NCBI GenBank assembly: GCA_965227905.1
Contig: OZ245780.1
Coordinates: forward strand, 2,108,001 to 2,172,000
Length of the DNA stretch: 64,000 nt
Direction of reading: 5' to 3'
From: CBDDHT01 sp965227905
GTDB lineage: Bacteria > Pseudomonadota > Alphaproteobacteria > Rhizobiales > Methyloligellaceae
The notes beneath the pieces are model-generated. The model searched no databases. It had not been told where the DNA came from and saw nothing but the letters and a program-made list of their open reading frames with translations. Of this stretch, positions 8,330-16,226 are shown piece by piece (position 1 is the stretch's first letter; each line of letters opens with the position of its first letter). Made by a program: the position numbers and the translations under genes.

Positions 8330-9376
8330 GTGACGGACAGACCGGAAATCGATCTCTTGCTGCTGTCGGACGAGCGGCCGGGCCACTACCATTTGGCCGA
8401 TGGTGTCGTTGCGGCTTTGGCACGTATCGCAGATGTGACGGAGACGCGACTGAAGGTCCGTCGTCGTCGTTTCATTCCGATGCGCTTTCTCCGTTGGTTG
8501 GTTGCGCGCACAAATTTGCCACCAGAGACGATTCTATGGCTTGGCTATGGCCGGAGCGCGGCGGACCTCGACGTGGCGGATATCGTCATATCCGCCGGGG
8601 GTGAAACGCTCGTTGCCAATATTGCGGTTGCGCGTGCAATCGGCGCAGCGAACATTTTCTGTGGCTCCTTGCGTTCGCTGCCACCGGAACTCTTCACGCT
8701 GATCGTGACGTCTTATGCCCGCTTCGCCAATCGGCCGAGACACCTTGTGACGTTGAAGCCAAGTGCGGTCGATCCGGATGCGCTGGGACGACCGAAAGAC
8801 GTGCCTGTGTTCAATGCACAGAATCCTCCGGCGCGGGCGGGTCTCCTGATCGGCGGCAATTCCGGCCTCTTCCACTATGAGCGCGCCGAGTGGGAACGCC
8901 TGTTCACAGTCCTGGAAGACATCAGCCGGGCATGGGGAACGAAATGGCATGTGTCCACGTCGCGACGCACCGATGACTGGGTTGGCGATGCCGTTGCCGA
9001 ATTGGCAGCGGAGGGCGACGCGATCGAGCGCTTCATCGACTATCGGAACGCGGGACCTGGCACACTCACCGAAATCTTTCGGGCAGCCGACATCATTGTC
9101 TGCACGGAGGATTCCAGCACCATGCTTTCCGAGGCAATCTCAGCCAGATTGCCGGTGATCGGCGTTGCTCCAAGCCAGCATGCCTTTAAGCCCGAGGAGG
9201 CGGAGTATCGGCAGTTCCTCCTCGAGAACGGCTGGTGTCGCGGGATTGAGATCGACGCACTGAACGTGCCGGAATTCGAAGCAGCACTCGGCGAGATCAA
9301 ACCGTTGGACGCGAACCCACTCGACAAACTGGCAGCCGATATCAAAGGCGGACTGACACCGCGGTTTTGGCAATAA
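8330..9376 (+). CDS. Mitochondrial fission ELM1 family protein
   Basis: The 348-residue product starts LLLLSDERPGHYHLADG and has the later motifs GGNSGLFHYE and CTEDSSTMLSEAISARLPVIG, which mark the ELM1 (DUF1022) family. The fold resembles a GT-B glycosyltransferase, and the last motif resembles the nucleotide-sugar-binding half. Plant ELM1 acts in mitochondrial fission; the bacterial function is not established. The GTG start at 8330 was chosen because a strong GGAGGT ribosome-binding site lies nine bases upstream. It diverges from the S9 peptidase gene and converges on the DsbA-like gene. Confidence 0.85.
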   Translation: MTDRPEIDLLLLSDERPGHYHLADGVVAALARIADVTETRLKVRRRRFIPMRFLRWLVARTNLPPETILWLGYGRSAADLDVADIVISAGGETLVANIAVARAIGAANIFCGSLRSLPPELFTLIVTSYARFANRPRHLVTLKPSAVDPDALGRPKDVPVFNAQNPPARAGLLIGGNSGLFHYERAEWERLFTVLEDISRAWGTKWHVSTSRRTDDWVGDAVAELAAEGDAIERFIDYRNAGPGTLTEIFRAADIIVCTEDSSTMLSEAISARLPVIGVAPSQHAFKPEEAEYRQFLLENGWCRGIEIDALNVPEFEAALGEIKPLDANPLDKLAADIKGGLTPRFWQ

Positions 9377-9415
9377 CGCTTACACGAGACGACTGGCCGA
9401 TTGCAGCAGCGCAGA

Positions 9416-10075
9416 CTACTCTGCTGCTGCTTCAGTGCCGTCCAGCCAGTGTTCGATTTGCGGGAGAATCTTGTCGGCAGGCTGATAGCCCTGGGTGACG
9501 ATACCGAAGCCATCGCTCGGTTTCCCGGCGAGAAGTGTCGGAAAGCCCGTAACGCCGACCTGCCCAGCGATTTCGAAGTCGATCTTCGTGATCATTTCGG
9601 CATCTTTGGAATCGAAGCGTTCGCCGTAGGCGTCGATGTCGAGCCCCTCAAGACCAGCGAGCGAGACAAGCGTATCGCGATCAGTCGTGTCCTTACCGTG
9701 GGCGTAGAAAGCCTCGCTCACGCGTCTCAGCATGCGCAGACCGAGTGCGGGGTCGAAGCTTCTGGCTGTGACGACGGCGCGACATGCCGGCTCGGTATCG
9801 TAAACAAAGCCGTCCCGCTCAAAAAAGTTGAAGTCGAACGACTGGCCCGATCGCGCCTCGACATTCTCCCAATGGTGGCGGATCGTCTTCTTGTCTTCGT
9901 CGGTCATGGCCTTTTCGTTGCCGGCACGAAGACCGCCCATGACGATCTGGATCGGAACACGCTTTCCGAACTGTTCGGCAACCTCGGTAATGACCGGCGC
10001 AAAGCCCCAGCACCAGGAACACATGGGGTCGGCGAAATAGAGCATGATATTCTGGTCGGGGTCTTGAGTGGCCAT
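9416..10075 (-). CDS. DsbA-family thioredoxin-fold oxidoreductase
   Basis: The 219-residue protein begins with a thioredoxin-fold strand and the active site Cys19-Ser-Trp-Cys22 (FADPMCSWCWGF), with a long helical insertion and the cis-Pro region VTGFPTLLAG near residue 180. This is the FrnE-like DsbA subgroup (COG3531). There is no signal peptide, so it should act in the cytoplasm, perhaps as an isomerase-like protein or oxidant-response factor. The start at 10075 is supported by GAGGA eight to nine bases upstream; an in-frame ATG at 10111 is less likely. It diverges from ettA. Confidence 0.88.
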   Translation of the reverse strand: MATQDPDQNIMLYFADPMCSWCWGFAPVITEVAEQFGKRVPIQIVMGGLRAGNEKAMTDEDKKTIRHHWENVEARSGQSFDFNFFERDGFVYDTEPACRAVVTARSFDPALGLRMLRRVSEAFYAHGKDTTDRDTLVSLAGLEGLDIDAYGERFDSKDAEMITKIDFEIAGQVGVTGFPTLLAGKPSDGFGIVTQGYQPADKILPQIEHWLDGTEAAAE

Positions 10076-10258
10076 TTGGGAAGATCCTCGAGAAAGCGAA
10101 TTTGCGCGCATTATTGCGGCCTTAGACGGAAATTGCCAGTGCGGGACAGATCCGATCGCAGGGGTAGTTCATTCAATTGGTTGTGTCTGGGGCGCCATTG
10201 CAATAGAAGGCCCGCGACACATCTCATTCCATCACACTGACTTCGGCGGCGGATTTCT

Positions 10259-11914
10259 ATGGCCAATCCTCAATATGTTTTCACGATGCAACGCCTGAGC
10301 AAGACTTATCCGGGCGGAAAGCAGGTCCTGAAGGACATCACACTTTCATTCTTGCCCGATGCGAAAATCGGTGTCGTCGGCGTCAATGGCGCCGGTAAAT
10401 CGACGCTCATGCGCATCATGGCAGGGATCGACACAGAGTTTACGGGCGAGGCGTGGGCCGCCGATGGCATCAAGGTTGGCTATCTGTCACAGGAACCCGA
10501 ACTCGATGAGAGCAAGGACGTCACCGGCAATGTGATGGAAGGTGTCGCCGAAAAGCAGGCTTTGCTGACGCGTTACAACGAACTGGCCATGAACTATTCC
10601 GACGAAACCGCGGAGGAGATGGCCAAACTCCAGGATGAGATCGACGCGCAGAATCTCTGGGATCTGGACGCGCAGGTCGATATGTCGATGAATGCGCTGC
10701 GTTGTCCGGAAGGCGATGCCGATGTCACGGCTCTGTCCGGCGGCGAGCGCCGCCGCGTCGCGCTGTGCCGGCTGCTTCTCTCCGAGCCGCAGATCCTCCT
10801 GCTCGATGAGCCCACCAACCATCTGGATGCCGAAACCGTTGCATGGCTAGAGGGCTATCTCCAGAACTATCCGGGCTGCGTGATCATGGTCACGCATGAT
10901 CGCTACTTCCTCGACAATATCACGACGTGGACGCTCGAGATCGATCGGGGGCAGGGCGTTCCCTATCAGGGCAACTATTCGTCCTGGCTGGGGCAGAAGC
11001 AGAAGCGGCTTGAGCAGGAAAAACGCGAGGACAAATCCAAACAAAAGACTCTGGCGCGCGAGCTCGAGTGGATCCAGGCGAGCCCGCGAGCCCGCCAGGC
11101 CAAGTCGAAAGCGCGTGTCTCGGCCTATGACAAGCTGTTGGAATCGGCCGGCCGTGAGCAAAACAGCCAGGCTCAGATTCGCATCCCTCCCGGACCACGC
11201 CTTGGTGATCTGGTGATCGAGGCTGAAGATCTGGACAAAGGGTTCGAAGACAGACTGCTCATCGAGGATTTGTCATTCAAGTTGCCGCCCGGCGGTATTG
11301 TCGGCGTGATCGGCCCGAACGGTGCTGGCAAGACCACATTGTTCCGCATGATTACGGGGCAGGAAGAGGTGGACGACGGATCCATTCGCGTCGGCGATAC
11401 GGTTAAGCTCGGTTATGTCGACCAGAGCCGAGACGCACTCGATGACGGCAAGACGGTCTGGGAGGAAATCTCCGATGGCAACGACTTGATTGCGCTTGGA
11501 AAATCCGAAGTCCAGTCACGTGCCTATGTCAGTTGGTTCAATTTCAAGGGTGGCGATCAGCAGAAGAAGGTCGGTCAACTATCGGGCGGTGAACGCAACC
11601 GTGTGCACCTGGCGAAAATGCTGAAGTCGGGCGCCAATCTGCTGCTGCTTGACGAACCGACCAATGACCTCGACGTCGAAACGCTCTCGGCACTCGAAGC
11701 GGCGTTGGAGGACTTTGCAGGATGTGCCGTGGTGATCAGCCATGATCGCTTCTTCCTCGATCGCATCGCCACACACATGCTGGCCTTTGAGGGCGACAGC
11801 CACGTGGAATGGTTCGAAGGCAATTTCGCGGACTACGAAGAGGACAAGAAACGTCGGCTCGGTGAAGACTCCATCATCCCGAAACGCATCAAGTACAAGC
11901 GTTTCAGTCGTTGA
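10259..11914 (+). CDS. ettA: Energy-dependent translational throttle protein EttA (ABC-F ATPase)
   Basis: The 551-residue protein has two ABC ATPase domains without membrane segments. The Walker A motifs are GVNGAGKST near residues 41-49 and GPNGAGKTT in the second domain. The signatures are LSGGERRRV and LSGGERNRV, and the Walker B motifs ILLLDEPTNHLD and LLLLDEPTNDLD. The interdomain linker contains the arm and P-site tRNA-interaction region. Length and start (NPQYVFTMQRLSKTYPGGK) match EttA, which binds the ribosomal E site and gates the first peptide bond according to ATP/ADP ratio. It converges with the MlaC-like gene, the two stops being only 13 bases apart. Confidence 0.95.
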   Translation: MANPQYVFTMQRLSKTYPGGKQVLKDITLSFLPDAKIGVVGVNGAGKSTLMRIMAGIDTEFTGEAWAADGIKVGYLSQEPELDESKDVTGNVMEGVAEKQALLTRYNELAMNYSDETAEEMAKLQDEIDAQNLWDLDAQVDMSMNALRCPEGDADVTALSGGERRRVALCRLLLSEPQILLLDEPTNHLDAETVAWLEGYLQNYPGCVIMVTHDRYFLDNITTWTLEIDRGQGVPYQGNYSSWLGQKQKRLEQEKREDKSKQKTLARELEWIQASPRARQAKSKARVSAYDKLLESAGREQNSQAQIRIPPGPRLGDLVIEAEDLDKGFEDRLLIEDLSFKLPPGGIVGVIGPNGAGKTTLFRMITGQEEVDDGSIRVGDTVKLGYVDQSRDALDDGKTVWEEISDGNDLIALGKSEVQSRAYVSWFNFKGGDQQKKVGQLSGGERNRVHLAKMLKSGANLLLLDEPTNDLDVETLSALEAALEDFAGCAVVISHDRFFLDRIATHMLAFEGDSHVEWFEGNFADYEEDKKRRLGEDSIIPKRIKYKRFSR

Positions 11915-11927
11915 TGCGCCGGCTGAA

Positions 11928-12572
11928 CTAGCTGCCGAGTGCCCACAGCAGCGCATCGACGCTGCCATTGTGCTTCTGGATGTAGGACAAGAAGATATCG
12001 CGCTGGAACGGTACCAGCCAGAAGCCGAGAACCTGGGCATCACGAACTTTGAAAGACTTGCCGCGCTTCACCAGATGCCAGCGCACGTCATAGACATTGC
12101 CGTCCCTCAACGTCACGTCTGTGGCCACGTGATAGCCTTTTGAGTCGCGCTCACTGTCTCCCGTGATCCGGACTTTCGTGATGCGGTACTGCTTGGCCTG
12201 CTGCATCGCATAGCGTGCCATGAACCAGGCGACACCGGCGAAGTAGCCCGTACGCCGATTGGACGGAACGGCTCTGGCATGCTTGCCAAGGGAGAACGTC
12301 CCGATGCCTTCCATATCGCCATGGCGTTGGATGACACTTGCCATCGCAGCAATGGAACCGGATTTGGAGGCGGCGATGAGTTCCCGCGCGACCTTCCGCA
12401 TGAAGCGATTGGCGTGATCCGGAGCTGCCTCTGCTGCAATCGGTACAGAGACAACGATCAGGACGAACAGGACCGACAGGCCATTGCGCAGCAGTCGGCG
12501 CGCACTGAAAAACGGGCGCACACGTTCGAAGAAATGGGGCAAAACCGTCATGTCGCTTCGATATCCTGTCAT
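11928..12572 (-). CDS. MlaC/Ttg2D-like periplasmic phospholipid-binding protein
   Basis: The N-terminus has a signal sequence (GLSVLFVLIVVSVPIAAEAA). The mature part fits the MlaC (toluene-tolerance Ttg2) fold, with NRFMRKVARELIAA at the start, the GTFSLGKHAR segment, and strands ending VRDAQVLGFWLV. MlaC shuttles phospholipid between the outer-membrane MlaA and the inner-membrane MlaFEDB complex. No other mla genes are nearby, so this may be an orphan or an HpnM-type paralogue. Two starts are possible (12572 and 12551) and neither has a strong ribosome-binding site; the longer is given. Confidence 0.8.
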   Translation of the reverse strand: MTGYRSDMTVLPHFFERVRPFFSARRLLRNGLSVLFVLIVVSVPIAAEAAPDHANRFMRKVARELIAASKSGSIAAMASVIQRHGDMEGIGTFSLGKHARAVPSNRRTGYFAGVAWFMARYAMQQAKQYRITKVRITGDSERDSKGYHVATDVTLRDGNVYDVRWHLVKRGKSFKVRDAQVLGFWLVPFQRDIFLSYIQKHNGSVDALLWALGS

Positions 12573-12601
12573 GTCACCGGGGTCTAGCGGACCATACCAG
12601 C

Positions 12602-12637
12602 ACAGGACCCTAATCCTAGATTGGGCCAGAATCCTGT
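12602..12637. other. Two-tier inverted repeat in the mlaC-like/tlpA-like intergenic region
   Basis: The arms ACAGGA/TCCTGT enclose a second pair CCTAATC/GATTGGG (one G-T pair) around CTA. It lies between two divergently read genes. No T-run directly follows on either strand, so it is more likely a regulatory or RNA structure than a terminator. Chance cannot be excluded. Confidence 0.3.
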
Positions 12638-12828
12638 CAATGAACTGTTTTTTGAAAGCGTCGTTATTCCCTTATAGGACGACACGACATTTCAAACGCT
12701 GGCTCGATCAACGGTCCTCACGAGGTCTTGACTGGTTGGTGAACACACACCGATGCAGATTAACATGCAAAGAGACCATGTCTTCTACACGCTGTCCAGG
12801 TCAAATTTGCTATAAATAATAGGTAGTT

Positions 12829-13389
12829 ATGCTGAAGCGCTCGCTGGTTGCCGCACTCTCCGCGCTGATTTTGATCGCGGTGAGTGGCCCATTGTCCGCC
12901 CAAACCCAGGGCAAGAAAGCACCCGAGTGGGTGATTTCGGAATGGATCAACTCTTCAGGACTGACGCTGAAGGACCTTCAGGGAAAAGTCGTTGTCATCG
13001 ATTTTTTTCAGCTCTGGTGTCCTGGATGCAACAGTTTTTCCATACCGCTCATGGATCACTGGGAGAAGGTCTTTGCGTCGGAAGCCGCCGCTGGCCAGAT
13101 CCAGTTTGTGAGTATCCACACAGTCTTTGAGGGGCACAGCTATCAGCGTCCCGAAAAACTCAAGAAATTCATCAAAGAAAAAGGCATCAAGCATCCGGTC
13201 GGTGTTGATCGCCACATCGACGGGCAGCGACTACCCGAGACCATGCGACGGTACAATACCGGCGGTACGCCTGAAATGGCGATAATCGATAAGCAGGGGA
13301 ACATTCGCTTCCAGAAATTCGGTTATTTTGAGCCTGCCTTTGGCGAGGGTCTCATCAGGCAGCTCTTGGCAGAGAAGCCGGTTATCTGA
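12829..13389 (+). CDS. Secreted TlpA-like thioredoxin-domain protein
   Basis: A signal peptide (residues 1-24, ending GPLSA) precedes a thioredoxin fold with active site Cys64-Pro-Gly-Cys67 (DFFQLWCPGCNSF). The FHxVFEGH-like segment and the cis-Pro region TGGTPEMAIID follow, as in TlpA/ResA/AhpC-TSA proteins. The CPGC dipeptide differs from the CxPC of ResA/CcmG reductases, so redox potential and partner cannot be predicted. It should act in the periplasm. TATAAAT lies some 20 bases before the ATG and could be the -10 element. There is no obvious partner gene; DUF4399 follows 273 bases later. Confidence 0.85.
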   Translation: MLKRSLVAALSALILIAVSGPLSAQTQGKKAPEWVISEWINSSGLTLKDLQGKVVVIDFFQLWCPGCNSFSIPLMDHWEKVFASEAAAGQIQFVSIHTVFEGHSYQRPEKLKKFIKEKGIKHPVGVDRHIDGQRLPETMRRYNTGGTPEMAIIDKQGNIRFQKFGYFEPAFGEGLIRQLLAEKPVI

Positions 13390-13662
13390 ACACGCTTCCG
13401 GCTCTCGCTCTCCCAACGCCGGCACTTCCTATGGGCAATTGCGTCCAATATCAGTCGGTTAGCTTGCTCTCAATCGGGTCACGCAGGCTGTGATCCGCTG
13501 AGCAAGGCCTGGCGTAAAATCAGTGGTATGATCGACACGTCTTGAAGGGCGCGGGCGAGGGACTACATCCCCGTTGGAGCGGCCCAAGTCCTTTGGGTAG
13601 CTGACATGTCGATCCAACGACTGTGCGCTTCAACAAACTGATGATCCTAGGGAGACAAAACA

Positions 13663-14088
13663 ATGCGTATTCAAGTGCTCGCCGGTTTGACGGCACTCGG
13701 ATTGCTTGCCGGTCCTGCTATTGCCGATGACCACAAGACTGCCGCACCAGAAGGCGCTGCCGTCTACTTCATTAGCCCAGCTGACGGCGCGACCGTATCG
13801 AGCCCGGTTACAGTGAAATTCGGTCTGAAAGGCATGGGCGTTGCACCGGCTGGTGTGGAAAAGGCGAAGACCGGACATCATCATCTGCTGATCAATCAAA
13901 AGCTCGAGGATTACGATAATCCGATCCCGGCAGACGAAAAGCATAAACATTTCGGTGGCGGACAGACAGAGACCAGCATTGAGCTGAAACCCGGCAAGCA
14001 CACGCTCCAGCTCCTCGTCGGGGATCATAACCATATCCCGCATACGAAGCCGGTTGAGTCGAAGGTTATTACGATTACGGTGAAATAG
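13663..14088 (+). CDS. Exported DUF4399 protein
   Basis: A 21-residue signal peptide ends at AIADDH. The mature region has the DUF4399 hallmarks: VYFISPADGATVSSPV, then GHHHLLIN and KHFGGGQTET, and a final LELLVGDHNHIPH-type strand. The clustered histidines (GHHHLLIN, EKHKHF, GDHNHIPH) suggest a metal-binding or cupredoxin-like beta-sandwich; that is inference. A good AGGGAGA ribosome-binding site precedes the ATG. A bidirectional terminator follows the gene. It stands alone with 273 bases of upstream sequence, so it probably has its own promoter. Confidence 0.88.
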   Translation: MRIQVLAGLTALGLLAGPAIADDHKTAAPEGAAVYFISPADGATVSSPVTVKFGLKGMGVAPAGVEKAKTGHHHLLINQKLEDYDNPIPADEKHKHFGGGQTETSIELKPGKHTLQLLVGDHNHIPHTKPVESKVITITVK

Positions 14089-14158
14089 CGTTGGGATGAC
14101 ATTGGCGTAAGCGCGCAATTTATGCGTAACGCCGTTGTCTCTCCTGATACGAATTTGC

Positions 14159-14200
14159 GGCGCTCCAGTGTTCTCTGGGGCGCCGATTTTGTTAGTTTTT
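14159..14200. terminator. Intrinsic terminator shared by convergent DUF4399 and methyltransferase genes
   Basis: GGCGCTCCAG and CTGGGGCGCC form a 10-bp stem (one G-T pair) around the six-base loop TGTTCT. On the plus strand it is followed by GATTTTGTTAGTTTTT. The T-rich tail overlaps the stop end of the minus-strand methyltransferase gene. Confidence 0.85.
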
Positions 14201-15037
14201 AGGTTTGATGAACTTGAGCGTCATCCGATCACTCTCACCGATGGCGAGATACTTCTCACGATCCTGGTCCTTGAGCCGCAAGGATGGGGGCAAGGTCCAC
14301 ACTCCCTTGGGGTGGTCCCGTGTATCCTTTGGGTTTGCATTGATTTCGGACTTTTCCAACAGCTTGAATCCGGCGGCTTCGGCCATTTCGATCGTCTGCT
14401 GTTCGTCCACATAGCCCGACAGGGCCTGAGGGTCGGGGATTTCGTCCGGGTCGGCGCGGTGTTCGACGACACCGAGAAGGCCGCCGGGTTTCAGCGCCTT
14501 GAACATGGCCTCGAAGATCGTGGCTTCATAGCCGAACTTCATCCAGTTGTGGACATTTCGAAACGTCAGGACCATGTCCGCTGTGCCAGTAGGCGCGATG
14601 TCGGTTTTTGTTCGCGAGAGTTCCGTAACAACGACCTCGCCGAAGAGGTCGGGCCGGTCCGCCAATTTCTTCGCATAGCGTTTGAGCGTGCGCTGGATGA
14701 AGGCAGAATTGGCGTCGCGATCCCAACTCGCCCCGTAGTACCGCCCTGTTCCCTTCACCGCCGGCGCCAGGATGTCCGTGTACCAGCCACCGCCTGGCCA
14801 GATCTCGACGACAGTCATGTTCGGTTTCAGTCCAAAAAAGAGCAGTGTCTCAAGTGGATTTCTGTATTTGTCGCGGGCCTTTGCTTTCTCCGATCGATGG
14901 TCGCCGGCAATCGCGGTCTTCAAGCGGTCGCGCATCGTGTCATCGGCTTCTACCCGCTGCGACGGAGCGGCACATGAAAGGCCGAAAACGATGGTTGCCA
15001 CGAGAGCACATTGGCGGTTGAGGCCGACTATCGGCAT
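14192..15037 (-). CDS. Exported class I SAM-dependent methyltransferase-like protein (COG4798)
   Basis: The 281-residue protein has a signal peptide with a possible lipobox-like Cys (VFGLSCAAPSQ, residues 18-28). A methyltransferase fold follows: MTVVEIWPGGGWYTDILAP is the SAM-binding loop, DMVLTFRNVHNW the strand-4 region, and LKPGGLLGVVEHR the post-II motif. The family is annotated as predicted methyltransferase. Export is puzzling because SAM is cytoplasmic, so it may bind another ligand. The ATG at 15037 has AGGAGA upstream. It diverges from the ArsR-methyltransferase operon and terminates against DUF4399. Confidence 0.8.
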   Translation of the reverse strand: MPIVGLNRQCALVATIVFGLSCAAPSQRVEADDTMRDRLKTAIAGDHRSEKAKARDKYRNPLETLLFFGLKPNMTVVEIWPGGGWYTDILAPAVKGTGRYYGASWDRDANSAFIQRTLKRYAKKLADRPDLFGEVVVTELSRTKTDIAPTGTADMVLTFRNVHNWMKFGYEATIFEAMFKALKPGGLLGVVEHRADPDEIPDPQALSGYVDEQQTIEMAEAAGFKLLEKSEINANPKDTRDHPKGVWTLPPSLRLKDQDREKYLAIGESDRMTLKFIKPKN

Positions 15038-15140
15038 GTCCTGGTTCTCCTGAGCGCTAATGGGTGAGTTGTCCGGCAGTATAGAGACCCTTGGTTTCGG
15101 GCTCCATATTCACAGCGACGCGGATCGTGCATTTCTCAGG

Positions 15141-15168
15141 TTGACATATAAAGATATCTTTATATCCT
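15141..15168 (+). promoter_or_regulatory. Promoter of the methionine-cycle operon
   Basis: A consensus -35 hexamer TTGACA (15141-15146) and a -10-like TATCCT (15163-15168) are separated by 16 bases. The start codon of the first gene follows at 15207. The spacer is almost entirely filled by a perfect palindrome, so a bound regulator would block RNA polymerase. Confidence 0.65.
15146..15165. promoter_or_regulatory. Perfect 20-bp palindromic operator (ArsR/SahR type)
   Basis: The half-site ATATAAAGAT is followed directly by its exact complement. A long AT-rich palindrome of this form fits a winged-helix ArsR-family dimer. The operon's first gene encodes such a regulator, so autoregulation is the simplest reading. 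SAH-responsive ArsR proteins (SahR) are known to control methionine-cycle genes in proteobacteria; identity with that consensus was not checked. Confidence 0.7.
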
Positions 15169-15206
15169 TAATCCAATCTTCAGGGGTTCATGCGAAAAGC
15201 GCGACG

Positions 15207-16226
15207 ATGTCGGATGGATTGAACACAGAAACGGTTCTGGCCGGGCTCAAGGCTGCCGGTGAGGCGACACGGCTGCGTCTAATCGCGCTCTTGGCGCATG
15301 GCGAACTGAATGTGACCGATCTGACGCAGATATTGGGCCAGAGCCAGCCGCGTATTTCGCGACATCTAAAGCTCTTGACCGAATCCGGCCTTGTCGAGCG
15401 GCATCGCGAAGGCAGTTGGGTGTTCTTCCGTCTTGGTGAGGGCGGAGCTGCATCGCTTGCAGAGGCGATTGTCGCAAGTCTCGATCCTCTCGATCCTGTT
15501 TTGGCGCGTGACCAGTCCAGGGCCGAAGCGGTGAAGGCGACACGGGCAGAGGCCGCCCAGGCCTATTTCCGGGATCACGCTGCGGAATGGGACGGTATCC
15601 GCGCCCATCACGTGGCGGAAGACCAGGTCGAAGAGGCGATCATGAAGGCTCTTGGGGCCGGCCCTTTCGATCTTTTGGTCGATTTGGGAACGGGGACGGG
15701 ACGCATTCTGGAACTCTGTGCCGACCGTATTGCCCATGGCATCGGGATCGACGCCAATCCGGATATGCTGGCCTATGCCAGGGCCAAGCTCGATGCCAAG
15801 GAACTCAACCATTGTCAGGTTCGTCAGGGCGATCTGTATCGCCTGGCAATGGAAGATGGAGAGGCCGATGCGGTCATCATCCACCAGGTGCTTCACTTCC
15901 TTACCGATCCACCGGCAGCCCTCAACGAAGCGGCCCGGATTCTGGCACCGGGCGGACGACTGATCGTTGTGGATTTCGCAGCCCATGAACTGGAATTCCT
16001 GCGTGAAGAGTTCGCGCATGAACGTCTCGGCTTCGAGGCCGGTCAAATGGCGCAATGGATTCGCGAAGCCGGTCTTGGCGCGTGCGAGCATTTGAGCCTG
16101 AAACCGGGCAGAGGGGCTGGAGCCGACAAACTCACTGTCTCGCTCTGGACATCAAAGAAATCAGGCAGTCGTAGCGCCGCGCATTCGCGCGTCGCCGACG
16201 CAGAACTAGCGGTAACCCAACAATGA
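15207..16226 (+). CDS. ArsR-family regulator fused to a SAM-dependent methyltransferase domain
   Basis: The 339-residue protein joins an N-terminal winged helix-turn-helix (EATRLRLIALLAHGELNVTDLTQ, then QPRISRHLKLL and a wing GSWVFFRL, about residues 10-85) to a C-terminal class I methyltransferase fold (DLGTGTGRILELCADR, then GIGIDANPDMLAYAR). No Cys metal-site of classical ArsR is seen. The methyltransferase fold may sense SAM or SAH and so control the downstream metF-metH genes; this is inferred from position. The start at 15207 was chosen because an upstream in-frame start would place the promoter and operator inside the coding region. Its stop overlaps the metF start in ATGA, so the two are translationally coupled. 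Confidence 0.9.
   Translation: MSDGLNTETVLAGLKAAGEATRLRLIALLAHGELNVTDLTQILGQSQPRISRHLKLLTESGLVERHREGSWVFFRLGEGGAASLAEAIVASLDPLDPVLARDQSRAEAVKATRAEAAQAYFRDHAAEWDGIRAHHVAEDQVEEAIMKALGAGPFDLLVDLGTGTGRILELCADRIAHGIGIDANPDMLAYARAKLDAKELNHCQVRQGDLYRLAMEDGEADAVIIHQVLHFLTDPPAALNEAARILAPGGRLIVVDFAAHELEFLREEFAHERLGFEAGQMAQWIREAGLGACEHLSLKPGRGAGADKLTVSLWTSKKSGSRSAAHSRVADAELAVTQQ

Noticed and set aside
15060..15206. In-frame extension of the ArsR-methyltransferase gene upstream
   Set aside because: It would contain the promoter and operator of the gene and adds nothing resembling the family.
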